26,618 nucleotides of DNA from 1XD8-76 sp051880335 (GTDB lineage Bacteria; Bacillota; Clostridia; Lachnospirales; Lachnospiraceae): positions 1 to 26,618 of the forward strand of contig JBJENT010000276.1 in NCBI GenBank assembly GCA_051880335.1. The letters run 5' to 3'. A model generated the notes under the pieces. That model was not told the DNA's origin. It worked only from the letters and a program-made list of their open reading frames with translations, and did no database searches. Below, piece after piece: positions 6,029 through 14,856 of this stretch. A program made the position numbers and the translations under genes. Each line of letters starts with the position of its first letter. The stretch's first letter is position 1.

Positions 6029-7966
6029 TTAGAACTGAAATACTGCGGCACCATATGGCGGCAGATCAAAGCATATCGAATAATCCTTGAAGTGGCACGG
6101 TACTGCCTCCGCTTGGATTTCTTTCGGAATCTCATTTCCGTTTCCACCAAACTGTTCATCATCGCTATTCAGCAGTAATTTGTATTTTTTCTTAACCGGC
6201 ACAGGAACTCTGTATTTTTCCCAGCGCATAGGTGTCATGTTAACAACAAAAAGCAGACGTTTTTTATCTTTCTTGCTACGACGAACAAAGCTATAGGTAC
6301 TTCTGTCCGCATCATCTGCGTTCATCCACTCAAATCCTTCCCAGTCATTATCGATTTCCCATAAGCAGGGGAATTTTCTATACAGATGAAGCAGTTCCCG
6401 TACATAGTTCTGCATACCCTTATTCAGATCCTCACCCAGCAAGAACCAGTCAAGCTCTCTTGCTTCGCTCCATTCTCTTTCCTGGGCAAAATCCTGTCCC
6501 ATAAATAACAGCTTCTTTCCGGAATGACCAAACATAAAAGTGTAACCGTCTCTCAGGTTTGCAAATTTATCAACATGATAACCCGGCATTTTGTTCAGCA
6601 TAGAGCATTTCAAATGCACTACTTCATCATGAGACAAGGGCAGAATATAATTTTCACTGTTATTATAGCTCATGGCAAAGGTCATGGCATAATGATTGCT
6701 CTTTCTGAAATATGGATCCAATTTCATATATTCACAGAAGTCATGCATCCAGCCCATATTCCACTTAAAGGAAAATCCCAGACCGTCATCCTCCACATCG
6801 CCGGTTACTTTTGGCCATGCGGTAGACTCTTCTGCAATGGTTAAAAATCCCGGATAGCTTCCATGGATAAGAGAATTCAGATGCTTAAAGAATTCGATTG
6901 CTTCCAGATTCTTATTTCCACCGTAAATATTAGGTACCCACTGGCCATCCTGTTTTCCATAATCCAGATAAAGCATAGATGCCACAGCATCTACACGAAT
7001 ACCATCAATATGGAATTCCCTTAACCAGAACAATACATTGGCAATCAGGAAGTTCTTTACTTCAGTTTTTCCATAATTGAATATCTTGGTGCCCCAGTCC
7101 GGATGTTCTCCGAGCCTTGGGTCCGGATGTTCAAAAATACAGCTTCCGTCAAATCTGCCAAGGCCATGGGCATCTGTTGCAAAATGCGCCGGTACCCAGT
7201 CCAGAATAACACCGATTCCGGCTTTATGAAGTTTGTTGATCAGATACATGAAATCCTTGGGTTCTCCATGTCTGGAGGTTGGTGCATAGTATCCGGTCAC
7301 CTGATAACCCCAGGAGCCATCATACGGATATTCTGCGATTCCCATAAGTTCCAGATGGGTGTAACCCATATCTTTTAAATAATCAACAATCCTGTCCGCA
7401 AACTCTCTGTAACTATAAAAACCATCTTCGGTTCCATCCGGATGCTTCATCCAGGAGCCGATATGACATTCATAAACTGCCATCGGTTCCTTGTTCATAT
7501 CCTTTTCACTGCGTTCTGCAAGCCATTTGTCATCTGACCATTTAAATCCGGAAAGATCTGTCGTTTTGGACGCATTACCCGGCCTCATTTCTGCATAATT
7601 GGCAAAAGGATCTGCTTTATAAAGCTTTTCTCCCGATGCGGAAATAACCAGGAATTTATACAACTGATTGATCTGGACACCCGGAATAAAAACACTCCAA
7701 ATGCCACCACTGCCCAGCTTTGTCATCGGATGAGAAGTTTCATTCCAGTTGTTAAACTCCCCGATCACATAAACCTTGCTTGCGTTAGGTGCCCACACAC
7801 CAAAGAAATATCCTTTTTTTCCATCTTCTTCAGAAGGATGTGCCCCCAGTTTTTTATAAATATCATAATGTGTACCCTGTGCAAACAAATACTGATCGGC
7901 CTCTGAAATGAAAACCTTTGTTGGTTCTGCTTTTACACTACTTGTTCTTTTCTTTTTTTCTGCCAT
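6029..7966 (-). CDS. glgB: 1,4-alpha-glucan branching enzyme
   Basis: The preferred ATG at 7966 (MAEKKKRTS) follows GGGGG by eight bases and gives 645 residues; an ATG five codons upstream at 7981 is possible. The N-terminal part carries a CBM48 module (YFFGVWAPNASKVYVIGEFN). The GH13 barrel follows, with DWVPAHF, the nucleophile aspartate in GIRVDAVASM near residue 326, the acid/base glutamate in TIAEES near 380 and the third carboxylate in LSHDEVVH near 447. A C-terminal beta domain ends the protein. The enzyme makes alpha-1,6 branches in glycogen by transferring alpha-1,4 chains. It sits 27 bases after the TPR/AAA-like gene, probably as one transcript. No other glycogen genes are in view. 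Confidence 0.97.
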   Translation of the reverse strand: MAEKKKRTSSVKAEPTKVFISEADQYLFAQGTHYDIYKKLGAHPSEEDGKKGYFFGVWAPNASKVYVIGEFNNWNETSHPMTKLGSGGIWSVFIPGVQINQLYKFLVISASGEKLYKADPFANYAEMRPGNASKTTDLSGFKWSDDKWLAERSEKDMNKEPMAVYECHIGSWMKHPDGTEDGFYSYREFADRIVDYLKDMGYTHLELMGIAEYPYDGSWGYQVTGYYAPTSRHGEPKDFMYLINKLHKAGIGVILDWVPAHFATDAHGLGRFDGSCIFEHPDPRLGEHPDWGTKIFNYGKTEVKNFLIANVLFWLREFHIDGIRVDAVASMLYLDYGKQDGQWVPNIYGGNKNLEAIEFFKHLNSLIHGSYPGFLTIAEESTAWPKVTGDVEDDGLGFSFKWNMGWMHDFCEYMKLDPYFRKSNHYAMTFAMSYNNSENYILPLSHDEVVHLKCSMLNKMPGYHVDKFANLRDGYTFMFGHSGKKLLFMGQDFAQEREWSEARELDWFLLGEDLNKGMQNYVRELLHLYRKFPCLWEIDNDWEGFEWMNADDADRSTYSFVRRSKKDKKRLLFVVNMTPMRWEKYRVPVPVKKKYKLLLNSDDEQFGGNGNEIPKEIQAEAVPCHFKDYSICFDLPPYGAAVFQF

Positions 7967-7993
7967 ATAAGTAACCCCCATTACTTTCTCATT

Positions 7994-10777
7994 TTACACC
8001 AGAAAATCATTCTCACGTAAAATGATCATGTCCTCTTTATCATAACGCTTTCCTACCAGAATATCAAAGAAATGCTTTGGCGTTTTGCGGTTTGCATGCC
8101 AGATTGCTTCTTTTACCAGTTCCTTTACGTCGGTCACCGTTACAGCATGACTCATGGTCTGCATTTCTGCAATTCTGGTATGCAGGGCAAGAATACCCAT
8201 TTCGTCAATACCGTATTCTCTCTCATACGCGTACTTTTTACCAAAGGCAACCAGCGCGTCATCGTTTAAGGCTTCGATATCAAAACGGGTGTTGAACGGA
8301 TCATGAAGCACTTCATTGACTTCCATCAACCCATTCATAGATGTTTTGGTATCCACAAGCAGAACCAGAATGCCTTTATTTTCACTCTGAAGTGCTTTTA
8401 CCAGTGCCTCTGCGGTAGAGCAGTTCATTCCACCTGCCGCATCAATGATAAGCGCTCCATTTTTCAGCTTGTCGATAATGTCTGCCGGATTCTTCTTATT
8501 CAATGCTGAGCCGGTAATCTTAGCCGCCTTTCCGGAGAAATTACCATCTGTTGCCTGAAGATTCTTAATCAGGTTCTTCGCAAAGTTTAAAGCGCCGGCA
8601 TCTTTATCTCCCGTAATAAGTACATTTCCGGTATAAGCTGCAAGGCTCATATTGTCCAGCATGGAAAGCAGCTGATCCTTCGCCTTTTTCCCTTGAACAA
8701 AGGATCCAAAAAGTTCCTTTTCTTCCGGGGAAAGACTTCTTTCATGAGGTGCAGAAACGATGTTTTCCGGCTCCGGACTTTCGGAAGCTGCCGAATCCGT
8801 TGATGTCTCCATCTCTTCTTCTGCCTTTTCCCCAGACAGGTCTGCTTCTGTTTCAGATTCTTTTACTTCAGGTTCTTCTGCTTCTGATACTTTTTCTGCC
8901 ACATCTTCTGCAGTTTCTTCTAAATCTTCCTCCGCTTCTACGTCTTCTACAGCTTCTTCAATGTCTTCCTCTACTGCCTCATCTTCTTCCGGCTCATATT
9001 CATATTCGTCTTCGTAGAATGATTCTTCGGCCTTCTTGCGTTCTGCTGCCTCTGCTGCAATAGAGGCATTCTGAAGCTGTTCCAACAGTCCTTCCTTTGC
9101 CGCCTCATCAAACTCAGCAAACAGCTCGCCGGTCTGATCAAGGACCCTCTTTTTTACATCCTGCTTAAGCTGCTCTTCTTTCTGCTTCTTCCAGTCTTCC
9201 CACTCACGAAGAATATCCTGAATGTTCATCTGTCCGGTGATCTGTTTCTCCAGCTGTATACGTTCCGGTATCACCAGAGAAATCTGTCCGTCTGATTCCT
9301 GAGACAGAATATGGTCAAAGCTGGACTTCTGCGTAGCAAAATCAGATGGCTTCATACCGCTATCCGGCTGATCCGGAATCTTGAAAATACTTTCCGGATT
9401 GGTCGGAACAATAACTTTCTTTACTCCGGTCTCTGTACTTTCTCTTTCATAGGTAGGGCCCTGCGGTTTCTTTTCTTCCTGCCCGCTTTCCTTCTGCTCT
9501 GCTTCTTCCTGTATTTCTTCTTCCTGGGCTTTCACCCTCTGTTCATCTTCTTTTTGCAGTTTCCTGCCCTCTTCCGCTTCTTTCTTTGGTGCAGAAACGG
9601 TCTCTCCGGAAGCAGGTGGCAGAGTGATTTCCGTCATATCTGCATGTTTACTCAGCTCTTTTGCTGCAACAGACATGTCCTGTGTATTTGGATCATCAAA
9701 GAAAATCTCTTCCTGATCGGGAATCGGTGGCATTTCCTGGGTTTCTTCCAGCATGGGTGCCATCAGATGACGGAGAATAGGGTCTTCTGTTTCGTCCAAT
9801 TCTGCGAGCTGAACATCCTGGGATTCTTCTTCACTCTCCTCTGAATCCATATCATACTCTGCATCATCATCCGCCTGATCCTGTGATATGTAATCTTCTC
9901 CCGGTGCCTGCTCAGCGTTCTGCCAGATTGGCTGTTCCTCTTTTCCCATCAGTTCCGCCATGCTTTCTGCCAGAGCCTTCTGCAGATTTATGGTATTATA
10001 TGGACTGTCATCCATGGTCTTTACCTGTATCTCTTCAATATCTGCTGCCGGGAACTGAATCGTTGGTGCGGTAGACGGGTCTAAGTCTGTTACTTCTTTT
10101 GTTATGGCCGCGTTCAGGTTTGGAATCACTTTTGTGTGTCCGTTTTCTACTTCATTGGCAACTTCTCCATTGTACATCGCCTGCTGTTTTGGCGTAAGCG
10201 GTTCATGAAGCATTTTCAGTTCCATGGCTTTTCTGACAAATTTTCCTTCTCCAAACCACAGAATCATTTCATCACATTCTTCCACACATTTGGTGGCAAA
10301 GCCAATGCGGTGATACAGATATGCCAATTCATATGCCCATCTGTCTGTATATTCTTCTTCTTTTAACTTCTCCAATACCTTGATCTGCTCGTCCAGACTG
10401 ACTTCCTGGGCAACATAAACTTTATAAAGCAGAATATATCTTCTGGTATCGGTTGGTGCAATCTTACAAAATTCTTTATAATATTCCCAGGCATTTACAA
10501 TATCACCCAGCTTTAAACAAAGCTCAGTCAGCGCATAAACGATCATTCTGCTGCCCGGTCTCTTTTCATAAGCAAGCAAAAGAAGAGCGCGGCTATCCTC
10601 ATATCTGCGCACCATTTTATACACATCACTAATGGTGCAAAGCATACGAACGCTTTTCACTCTTCTCCAGTCAATTGTATCTGCTATCTCAGCAGCTTCT
10701 CTATAATTCTGTTCTTCTACTAATGCTGTAATCTCTTCTGATCTTACTTTATATTCAAACTTATCCAAAGTACTCAC
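7994..10777 (-). CDS. TPR protein with acidic linker and degenerate AAA+-like C-terminal module
   Basis: The product has 927 residues. Residues 1-190 are TPR-like helical repeats (NYREAAEIADTIDW, YEDSRALLLLAYEKRPGS). A long low-complexity linker follows, strongly acidic at about 595-690. Residues 690-900 resemble the CbxX/CfxQ-SpoVK type of AAA+ fold: NVLITGDKDAGALNFAKNLI replaces the P-loop, NGALIIDAAGGM replaces Walker B, and HDPFNTRFDIEAL matches the conserved NPGLxSRF segment. The P-loop lacks GK[T/S] and Walker B lacks the catalytic glutamate, so ATP hydrolysis is unlikely. Its function is unknown; a scaffold role is only a guess. GTG at 10777 is listed, but TTG at 10768 is better spaced from AGAGGTGA. 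It has its own promoter and precedes glgB. Confidence 0.75.
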   Translation of the reverse strand: MSTLDKFEYKVRSEEITALVEEQNYREAAEIADTIDWRRVKSVRMLCTISDVYKMVRRYEDSRALLLLAYEKRPGSRMIVYALTELCLKLGDIVNAWEYYKEFCKIAPTDTRRYILLYKVYVAQEVSLDEQIKVLEKLKEEEYTDRWAYELAYLYHRIGFATKCVEECDEMILWFGEGKFVRKAMELKMLHEPLTPKQQAMYNGEVANEVENGHTKVIPNLNAAITKEVTDLDPSTAPTIQFPAADIEEIQVKTMDDSPYNTINLQKALAESMAELMGKEEQPIWQNAEQAPGEDYISQDQADDDAEYDMDSEESEEESQDVQLAELDETEDPILRHLMAPMLEETQEMPPIPDQEEIFFDDPNTQDMSVAAKELSKHADMTEITLPPASGETVSAPKKEAEEGRKLQKEDEQRVKAQEEEIQEEAEQKESGQEEKKPQGPTYERESTETGVKKVIVPTNPESIFKIPDQPDSGMKPSDFATQKSSFDHILSQESDGQISLVIPERIQLEKQITGQMNIQDILREWEDWKKQKEEQLKQDVKKRVLDQTGELFAEFDEAAKEGLLEQLQNASIAAEAAERKKAEESFYEDEYEYEPEEDEAVEEDIEEAVEDVEAEEDLEETAEDVAEKVSEAEEPEVKESETEADLSGEKAEEEMETSTDSAASESPEPENIVSAPHERSLSPEEKELFGSFVQGKKAKDQLLSMLDNMSLAAYTGNVLITGDKDAGALNFAKNLIKNLQATDGNFSGKAAKITGSALNKKNPADIIDKLKNGALIIDAAGGMNCSTAEALVKALQSENKGILVLLVDTKTSMNGLMEVNEVLHDPFNTRFDIEALNDDALVAFGKKYAYEREYGIDEMGILALHTRIAEMQTMSHAVTVTDVKELVKEAIWHANRKTPKHFFDILVGKRYDKEDMIILRENDFLV

Positions 10778-10813
10778 CTCTAAATCAGAGTATCCCCATT
10801 TTTCATATAAAAA

Positions 10814-10842
10814 AGTTTACCATAGTACTAGGCATAAGTCAA
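10814..10842 (-). promoter_or_regulatory. Sigma-A-type promoter of the TPR-glgB transcript
   Basis: TTGACT (10837-10842) and TAAACT (10814-10819) are separated by exactly 17 bases on the minus strand, about 37 bases before the start codon. The element lies in the short gap after the rsmA stop. Confidence 0.65.
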
Positions 10843-10868
10843 AGTGATATCCACTAAATATTGTGGTT

Positions 10869-11735
10869 TTATCGGTTTTCACACAATAAATTGGCAAGTA
10901 TGGCAAATTGCTCCAGCGTAAATGTTTCTCCTCGAACGGTTGCACTTAACTTCATACGTTCCAATGCCTTTACAACCTGCTCCTTTGTCACAGGAAGGTT
11001 TCCTGCTCCGGTAAGTCCGTTTACCAAAGTTTTTCGTCTCTGATTAAAGGAGGCTCTGATCAGCGCAAACATGAAAGATGGATCCTTCACATCCACCGGC
11101 GGTTTCTCATATCTGGTCAGTTTGATCACTGCGCTGCCTACCGTAGGACGGGGAATAAAACAGTTGGGCGGAACATTGGCAATGATTTCCGGCTTTGCAT
11201 AGTACTGTACTGCCAGGGACAGGGCACCGTAATCCTTGGTTCCCGGGCCCACCTGCATCCGGTCTGCCACTTCTTTTTGTACCATGATCGTGATGCTTTC
11301 CAGAGGCGTTCCGCTTTCAAATAGTCCCATGATAATCGGCGTGGTGATATAATAAGGCAGATTTGCCACAACCTTTATGGGGCGTCCGCCATTGTATTCT
11401 TTTGCGAGACCTTCTATATCCACTTTCAGAATATCTTCGTTTATCACCGTTACGTTATCGTATTCGCCCAGTGTTTCTTTTAAAATCGGGATCAGGTTTT
11501 TATCAATCTCCACCGCCACCACTTTTCCGGCTCTCTCTGCCAGATATTGGGTCATGGTTCCGATACCCGGTCCGATTTCCAACACCATATCCTGATCGGT
11601 AATATGGGCTGCATCAATGATCCGTTCCAGAACTGTGGTATCGATCAAAAAGTTCTGCCCATATTTCTTTTGAAAATTAAATTGATATTTCTGCAGAATC
11701 TGAATCGTATTCTGCGGGATTCCCAATGTTGCCAT
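10869..11735 (-). CDS. rsmA: 16S rRNA dimethyladenosine transferase (RsmA/KsgA)
   Basis: This 288-residue protein has the expected length. It shows the RNA-binding start KYGQNFLID, the SAM-binding motif VLEIGPGIGTMT, the acidic ribose-binding residue in VVAVEIDKNL, the catalytic NLPYYITTPII motif, and the C-terminal FIPRPTVGSAVI and ASFNQRRKTLVNGL segments of RsmA. It dimethylates two adjacent adenines in helix 45 of 16S rRNA, a late step in small-subunit assembly. The ATG at 11735 follows GGAAGGAATC. It lies 80 bases after tatD, and this tatD-rsmA order is common in Firmicutes, so both are probably cotranscribed. No clear terminator is seen before the next promoter. Confidence 0.98.
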   Translation of the reverse strand: MATLGIPQNTIQILQKYQFNFQKKYGQNFLIDTTVLERIIDAAHITDQDMVLEIGPGIGTMTQYLAERAGKVVAVEIDKNLIPILKETLGEYDNVTVINEDILKVDIEGLAKEYNGGRPIKVVANLPYYITTPIIMGLFESGTPLESITIMVQKEVADRMQVGPGTKDYGALSLAVQYYAKPEIIANVPPNCFIPRPTVGSAVIKLTRYEKPPVDVKDPSFMFALIRASFNQRRKTLVNGLTGAGNLPVTKEQVVKALERMKLSATVRGETFTLEQFAILANLLCENR

Positions 11736-11815
11736 ACTTTGATTCCTTCCACCTGTCTGCCTTCTAATAGAATGGCAAAAAACTCAACTCATGATTCCTA
11801 CGGAGATGCTGCCTT

Positions 11816-12583
11816 TTATGGATTCATAAACAAAGAAAGCCCATTCTCTCTGGTAATTGCGATAACCTCTTCCGGTGTAAGCCCTTTGATTTCTGCCAGA
11901 GCATCCACCACATAGGGCAGATAGAGGGAACAATTTCTCTTTCCACGATAGGGCTCCGGAGCCAGATAAGGACTGTCTGTTTCAATCAGCAGCCTGTCCA
12001 TGGGAATATATTCTACGGCTTCTCTCAATTTTTTCGCATTTTTGAAAGTAAGCACACCACCGATTCCAAAGTAATATCCCATATTGAGGAAATCTCTTGC
12101 CACTTCCTTTGTATAGGAATAGCAGTGGATCACTCCGCCTTTCTCTACCGGTGCCTCACCCTTCATGATATCCAGGGTATCTTTGGCTGCATCCCGGGAA
12201 TGGATAATAACCGGCAGCTGTACCTCATTGGCCAGCCAGAGCTGCCTTGCAAACCATTTCTGCTGAATAGGCTTGTTGGTATCCGGATAATGATAATCCA
12301 GTCCGATTTCGCCCACTGCCACCACTTTATCTTTTTTGCACTGGTCCTTTAACCATATAAAATTCTCTTCATTTAACTCATCTGTATCGCTTGGATGCAC
12401 ACCTGCTGCCGCATAAATAAAGTCATAATCCGCAGCCAGCGAAATCGCCCGGGCTGTTGACGCAAGAGATGCCCCCACATTAATCACATATTCGATCCCC
12501 TGTTGCTGCAGGGACCCTAGCAGGCTTTCTCTATCTTCATCAAATGCATCATCATCATAATGTGCATGGCTTTCAAATATCAT
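11816..12583 (-). CDS. tatD: TatD-family metal-dependent hydrolase
   Basis: The ATG at 12583 (MIFESHAHYDDDAFDEDR) is chosen because TatD proteins begin with this metal-binding HAH motif at the extreme N-terminus and because AGAGG precedes it. A GTG/ATG further out at 12640 would run into the tRNA promoter. The 255-residue TIM-barrel enzyme also shows AVGEIGLDYH, VIIHSRDA, VIHCYS and LLIETDSPYLAP, the family's metal ligands and catalytic aspartate. TatD proteins are cytoplasmic exo- or endonucleases linked to DNA repair. The gene begins the tatD-rsmA pair and has its own candidate promoter facing the tRNA promoter. Confidence 0.95.
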   Translation of the reverse strand: MIFESHAHYDDDAFDEDRESLLGSLQQQGIEYVINVGASLASTARAISLAADYDFIYAAAGVHPSDTDELNEENFIWLKDQCKKDKVVAVGEIGLDYHYPDTNKPIQQKWFARQLWLANEVQLPVIIHSRDAAKDTLDIMKGEAPVEKGGVIHCYSYTKEVARDFLNMGYYFGIGGVLTFKNAKKLREAVEYIPMDRLLIETDSPYLAPEPYRGKRNCSLYLPYVVDALAEIKGLTPEEVIAITRENGLSLFMNP

Positions 12584-12624
12584 ATCGTACCTCTTTACTG
12601 GGTTTACTTTTTTATAAAAAATGC

Positions 12625-12653
12625 TTGCAAACTCCCACACATTATACTATAAT
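12625..12653 (+). promoter_or_regulatory. Promoter of tRNA-Lys
   Basis: TTGCAA (12625-12630) and TATAAT (12648-12653) are separated by 17 bases. The predicted start near 12660 gives a 15-base 5' leader for RNase P removal. Confidence 0.8.
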
Positions 12654-12670
12654 CATTCTTGCGTTGTAAA
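12641..12670 (-). promoter_or_regulatory. Promoter of tatD-rsmA, back to back with the tRNA promoter
   Basis: On the minus strand TTTACA (12665-12670) and TATAAT (12641-12646) are separated by 18 bases. The two opposing -10 boxes form ATTATACTATAAT, with one base between them. Confidence 0.55.
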
Positions 12671-12675
12671 TATCT

Positions 12676-12748
12676 GCACCATTAGCTCAGTTGGTAGAGC
12701 AGTAGACTCTTAATCTATTTGTCCAGGGTTCGAGTCCCTGATGGTGCA
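12676..12748 (+). tRNA. tRNA-Lys (anticodon CTT)
   Basis: The seven-pair acceptor stem GCACCAT/ATGGTGC closes a standard cloverleaf. The D arm contains AGCTCAGTTGGTAGAGC, the anticodon loop is CTCTTAA with anticodon CTT (reading AAG), and the T arm is GGGTTCGAGTCCC. The discriminator is A and CCA is not encoded. It has its own promoter and terminator. Confidence 0.97.
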
Positions 12749-12752
12749 TTTG

Positions 12753-12793
12753 AACACTGTTTTGCGACATAAGTCGTGGGGCGGTGTTTTTTT
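12753..12793 (+). terminator. Terminator of tRNA-Lys
   Basis: AACACTG (12753-12759) pairs with CGGTGTT, with an inner GCGAC/GTCGT stem and G-U pairs between. The hairpin runs directly into a stretch of seven T bases. Confidence 0.7.
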
Positions 12794-12825
12794 CTATCAT
12801 TTATTTTTCCAAGAGGAAAACCCGT

Positions 12826-13665
12826 ATGGAATATGAAAAAACCGGTTATTTGCATGACAATTTCAAAATGTTTCATCTGACAGACCAGGAAGAAAAGACC
12901 TATGATTTTCATTATCATGATTTTATGAAAATTATGTTATTTATTTCCGGGGATGTTTCTTATTGCGTGGAAGGATCTACCTATCATCTGCAGCCATACG
13001 ATGTAGTTCTTATAAATGCCGGCGAGATTCACAGACCTATTGTGCATTCTGCCCTTCCATATGAAAGAATCATCATTTATATGTCCTCTGATTTTATTTC
13101 CTCTTATAAAAACGATTCTTATGATTTAGCTTATTGTTTCCAAAAAGCAAAAGAAGAACAGACCCATGTACTTCGTATGACTACGGACCAAAAAAACCGC
13201 CTTTATCAGGCGGCAAAAGAACTGGAACGTTCCTTTTCGGATACGGGTTTTGCTTCGGAACTGCACAATCAGATTCTTTTTCTGGAATTCCTGATTCAAT
13301 TAAACAGATCTTCCATAAAAAACGATATTTCTTTCCTGGATACCGATACCTCAAACCAGAAAATTCAGGACATTCTGCATTATATAAATGAAAATCTGGA
13401 CAGCGATCTGTCTGTTGACATTCTGGCCAGTCATTTTTATCTCAGCAAGTATTATCTGATGCATTCTTTTAAAAAAGAAACCGGATATACCATCGGTAAC
13501 TATATTACAACCAAAAGACTATTTCTGGCCCGCGAACTGATCCAAAACGGATCTTCCATTGCACAGGCCTGTTATGCCTGCGGATTCCAGCATTATTCCA
13601 CCTTTTCCCGGGCATATAAGAAAATGTTCCAGAGCATGCCCAAGGAACTGAAAGACAATGGGTAA
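12826..13665 (+). CDS. AraC-family transcriptional regulator
   Basis: The ATG at 12826 follows AAGAGGAAAA; the frame upstream runs into the tRNA terminator and is not coding. The 279-residue product has an N-terminal cupin-like sensor domain (FHYHDFMKIMLFISGDVSY, then LQPYDVVLINAGEIHRP) and a C-terminal AraC double helix-turn-helix from about residue 185. The latter includes DLSVDILASHFYLSKYYLMH, FKKETGYTIGNYI and the conserved IAQACYACGFQHYSTFSRAYKK. The sensor type suggests a sugar or other small ligand, but none can be named. The gene stands alone on its strand, so its target is unclear. No promoter was seen between the tRNA terminator and its start. Confidence 0.93.
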   Translation: MEYEKTGYLHDNFKMFHLTDQEEKTYDFHYHDFMKIMLFISGDVSYCVEGSTYHLQPYDVVLINAGEIHRPIVHSALPYERIIIYMSSDFISSYKNDSYDLAYCFQKAKEEQTHVLRMTTDQKNRLYQAAKELERSFSDTGFASELHNQILFLEFLIQLNRSSIKNDISFLDTDTSNQKIQDILHYINENLDSDLSVDILASHFYLSKYYLMHSFKKETGYTIGNYITTKRLFLARELIQNGSSIAQACYACGFQHYSTFSRAYKKMFQSMPKELKDNG

Positions 13666-13679
13666 AATTGAAATAACAT

Positions 13680-13736
13680 AAGCCGGCATTTCGAGACGTT
13701 AGCTGCGTTTGAAATGCCGGCTTTGATTTTAATTTT
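13680..13736 (+). terminator. Terminator between convergent AraC and ilvE genes
   Basis: AAGCCGGCATTTC (13680-13692) pairs perfectly over 13 bases with 13711-13723. On the plus strand it is followed by TGATTTTAATTTT. The tail on the minus strand is poorer, but the hairpin may also stop ilvE transcripts. Confidence 0.8.
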
Positions 13737-14760
13737 ACAGAATCGTTTTAATCCATCCTTCCGGAGCTTCGATTCTACCCATCTGAATACCGGTTAAGGT
13801 ATCATAAAGTTTCTTTGTATATGGTCCCATTTCTTCCATGCCGCTTGGCAGGCAGATTTCTGTACCATGGTCCACGATCTTTCCAACCGGGGAGATTACT
13901 GCTGCTGTACCGCAAAGACCTGCTTCTGCAAAGTCTTTTACTTCAGAAAGCAGTACTTCTCTTTCTTCTACCTTCATATTCAGGTAATGCTCTGCAACAT
14001 ACATCAGAGAACGTCTTGTGATAGACGGAAGAATACTGCTGGATTTCGGAGTAACCAGTGTGCCATCTTTTGTAATAAAGATGAAGTTTGCTCCACCTGT
14101 TTCTTCCACTTTTGTTCTTGTTCTTGCATCCAGATACATGTTTTCAGCATAGCCTTCTTCATGTGCTGTTACAATAGCATGTAAACTCATAGCATAGTTC
14201 AGACCTGCTTTGATATGGCCTGTACCATTCGGTGCTGCACGGTCAAAATCACTTACTTTAATCGTAAGAGGCTTTGCACCGCCTTTGAAGTATGGTCCAA
14301 CCGGTGTGGTAAAGATACGGAACATGTATTCATCAGCCGGTTTTACACCGATAACCGGATTAGTACCCATCATGTATGGACGAATATATAAAGTAGCACC
14401 GGAACCAAATGGTGGTACGTATGCTGCATTTGCTTTTACGGTTTCCACTACAGCTTCTACGAATTTATCTTCCGGGAAAGCCGGCATCTCCAGTCTTCTG
14501 GCAGAATCAGCCATTCTACTGGCATTTAAGTCAGGACGGAAGCAGACAATATGTCCATCTTCTGTAGTATAGGCTTTTAAGCCTTCAAAAACGGTCTGTG
14601 CATACTGAAATACACCGGCACATTCATTTAAAACAACATTTGGGTTATCTGTGATTGTTCCATCATCCCATGCACCATCTTTGTAAGTAGATACATATCT
14701 TGCATCTGTTGTGATGTAACCAAAGCCAAGATTTGCCCAGTCTAACTGTTTCTTTTCCAT
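13735..14760 (-). CDS. ilvE: Branched-chain amino acid aminotransferase
   Basis: The ATG at 14760 is chosen because GAGGAGG stands 11 bases upstream; an earlier ATG at 14808 lacks a site. The 341-residue protein is a fold-type IV PLP enzyme of the BCAT class. The Schiff-base lysine is K184 in NGTGHIKAGLNYA. The segments FEGLKAYTTEDG, FRPDLNASRM, YIRPYMMGTNP and KVEETGGANFIFI are typical of the BCAT2-like branch. It interconverts leucine, isoleucine and valine with their 2-oxo acids using glutamate. It appears monocistronic, with the AraC regulator convergent downstream. No T-box leader fits in the 96 bases upstream. Confidence 0.95.
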   Translation of the reverse strand: MEKKQLDWANLGFGYITTDARYVSTYKDGAWDDGTITDNPNVVLNECAGVFQYAQTVFEGLKAYTTEDGHIVCFRPDLNASRMADSARRLEMPAFPEDKFVEAVVETVKANAAYVPPFGSGATLYIRPYMMGTNPVIGVKPADEYMFRIFTTPVGPYFKGGAKPLTIKVSDFDRAAPNGTGHIKAGLNYAMSLHAIVTAHEEGYAENMYLDARTRTKVEETGGANFIFITKDGTLVTPKSSSILPSITRRSLMYVAEHYLNMKVEEREVLLSEVKDFAEAGLCGTAAVISPVGKIVDHGTEICLPSGMEEMGPYTKKLYDTLTGIQMGRIEAPEGWIKTIL

Positions 14761-14856
14761 CTTGCATTCCTCCTCGATTGCTTTCATAGCAATATAATCA
14801 TTATCCATTATCTTAGTATACCATCGTGCATTTGTCCAGAGACGAGTGAAATTTTT

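Noticed and set aside
8760..9017. Serine-rich plus-strand frame
   Set aside because: It is the mirror of glutamate-rich codons in the TPR protein and has no independent support.
9311..9844. 177-residue plus-strand frame
   Set aside because: It is antisense to the acidic linker of the TPR protein; the long open frame results from GAA/GAG-rich codons, and it has no start signal.
12784..12825. Longer N-terminus for the AraC regulator
   Set aside because: The extra codons lie in the tRNA terminator T-run, while ATG 12826 has AAGAGGAAAA at good distance.
14761..14856. T-box or leader attenuator before ilvE
   Set aside because: The gap is under 100 bases and shows neither the T-box motif nor a terminator hairpin.
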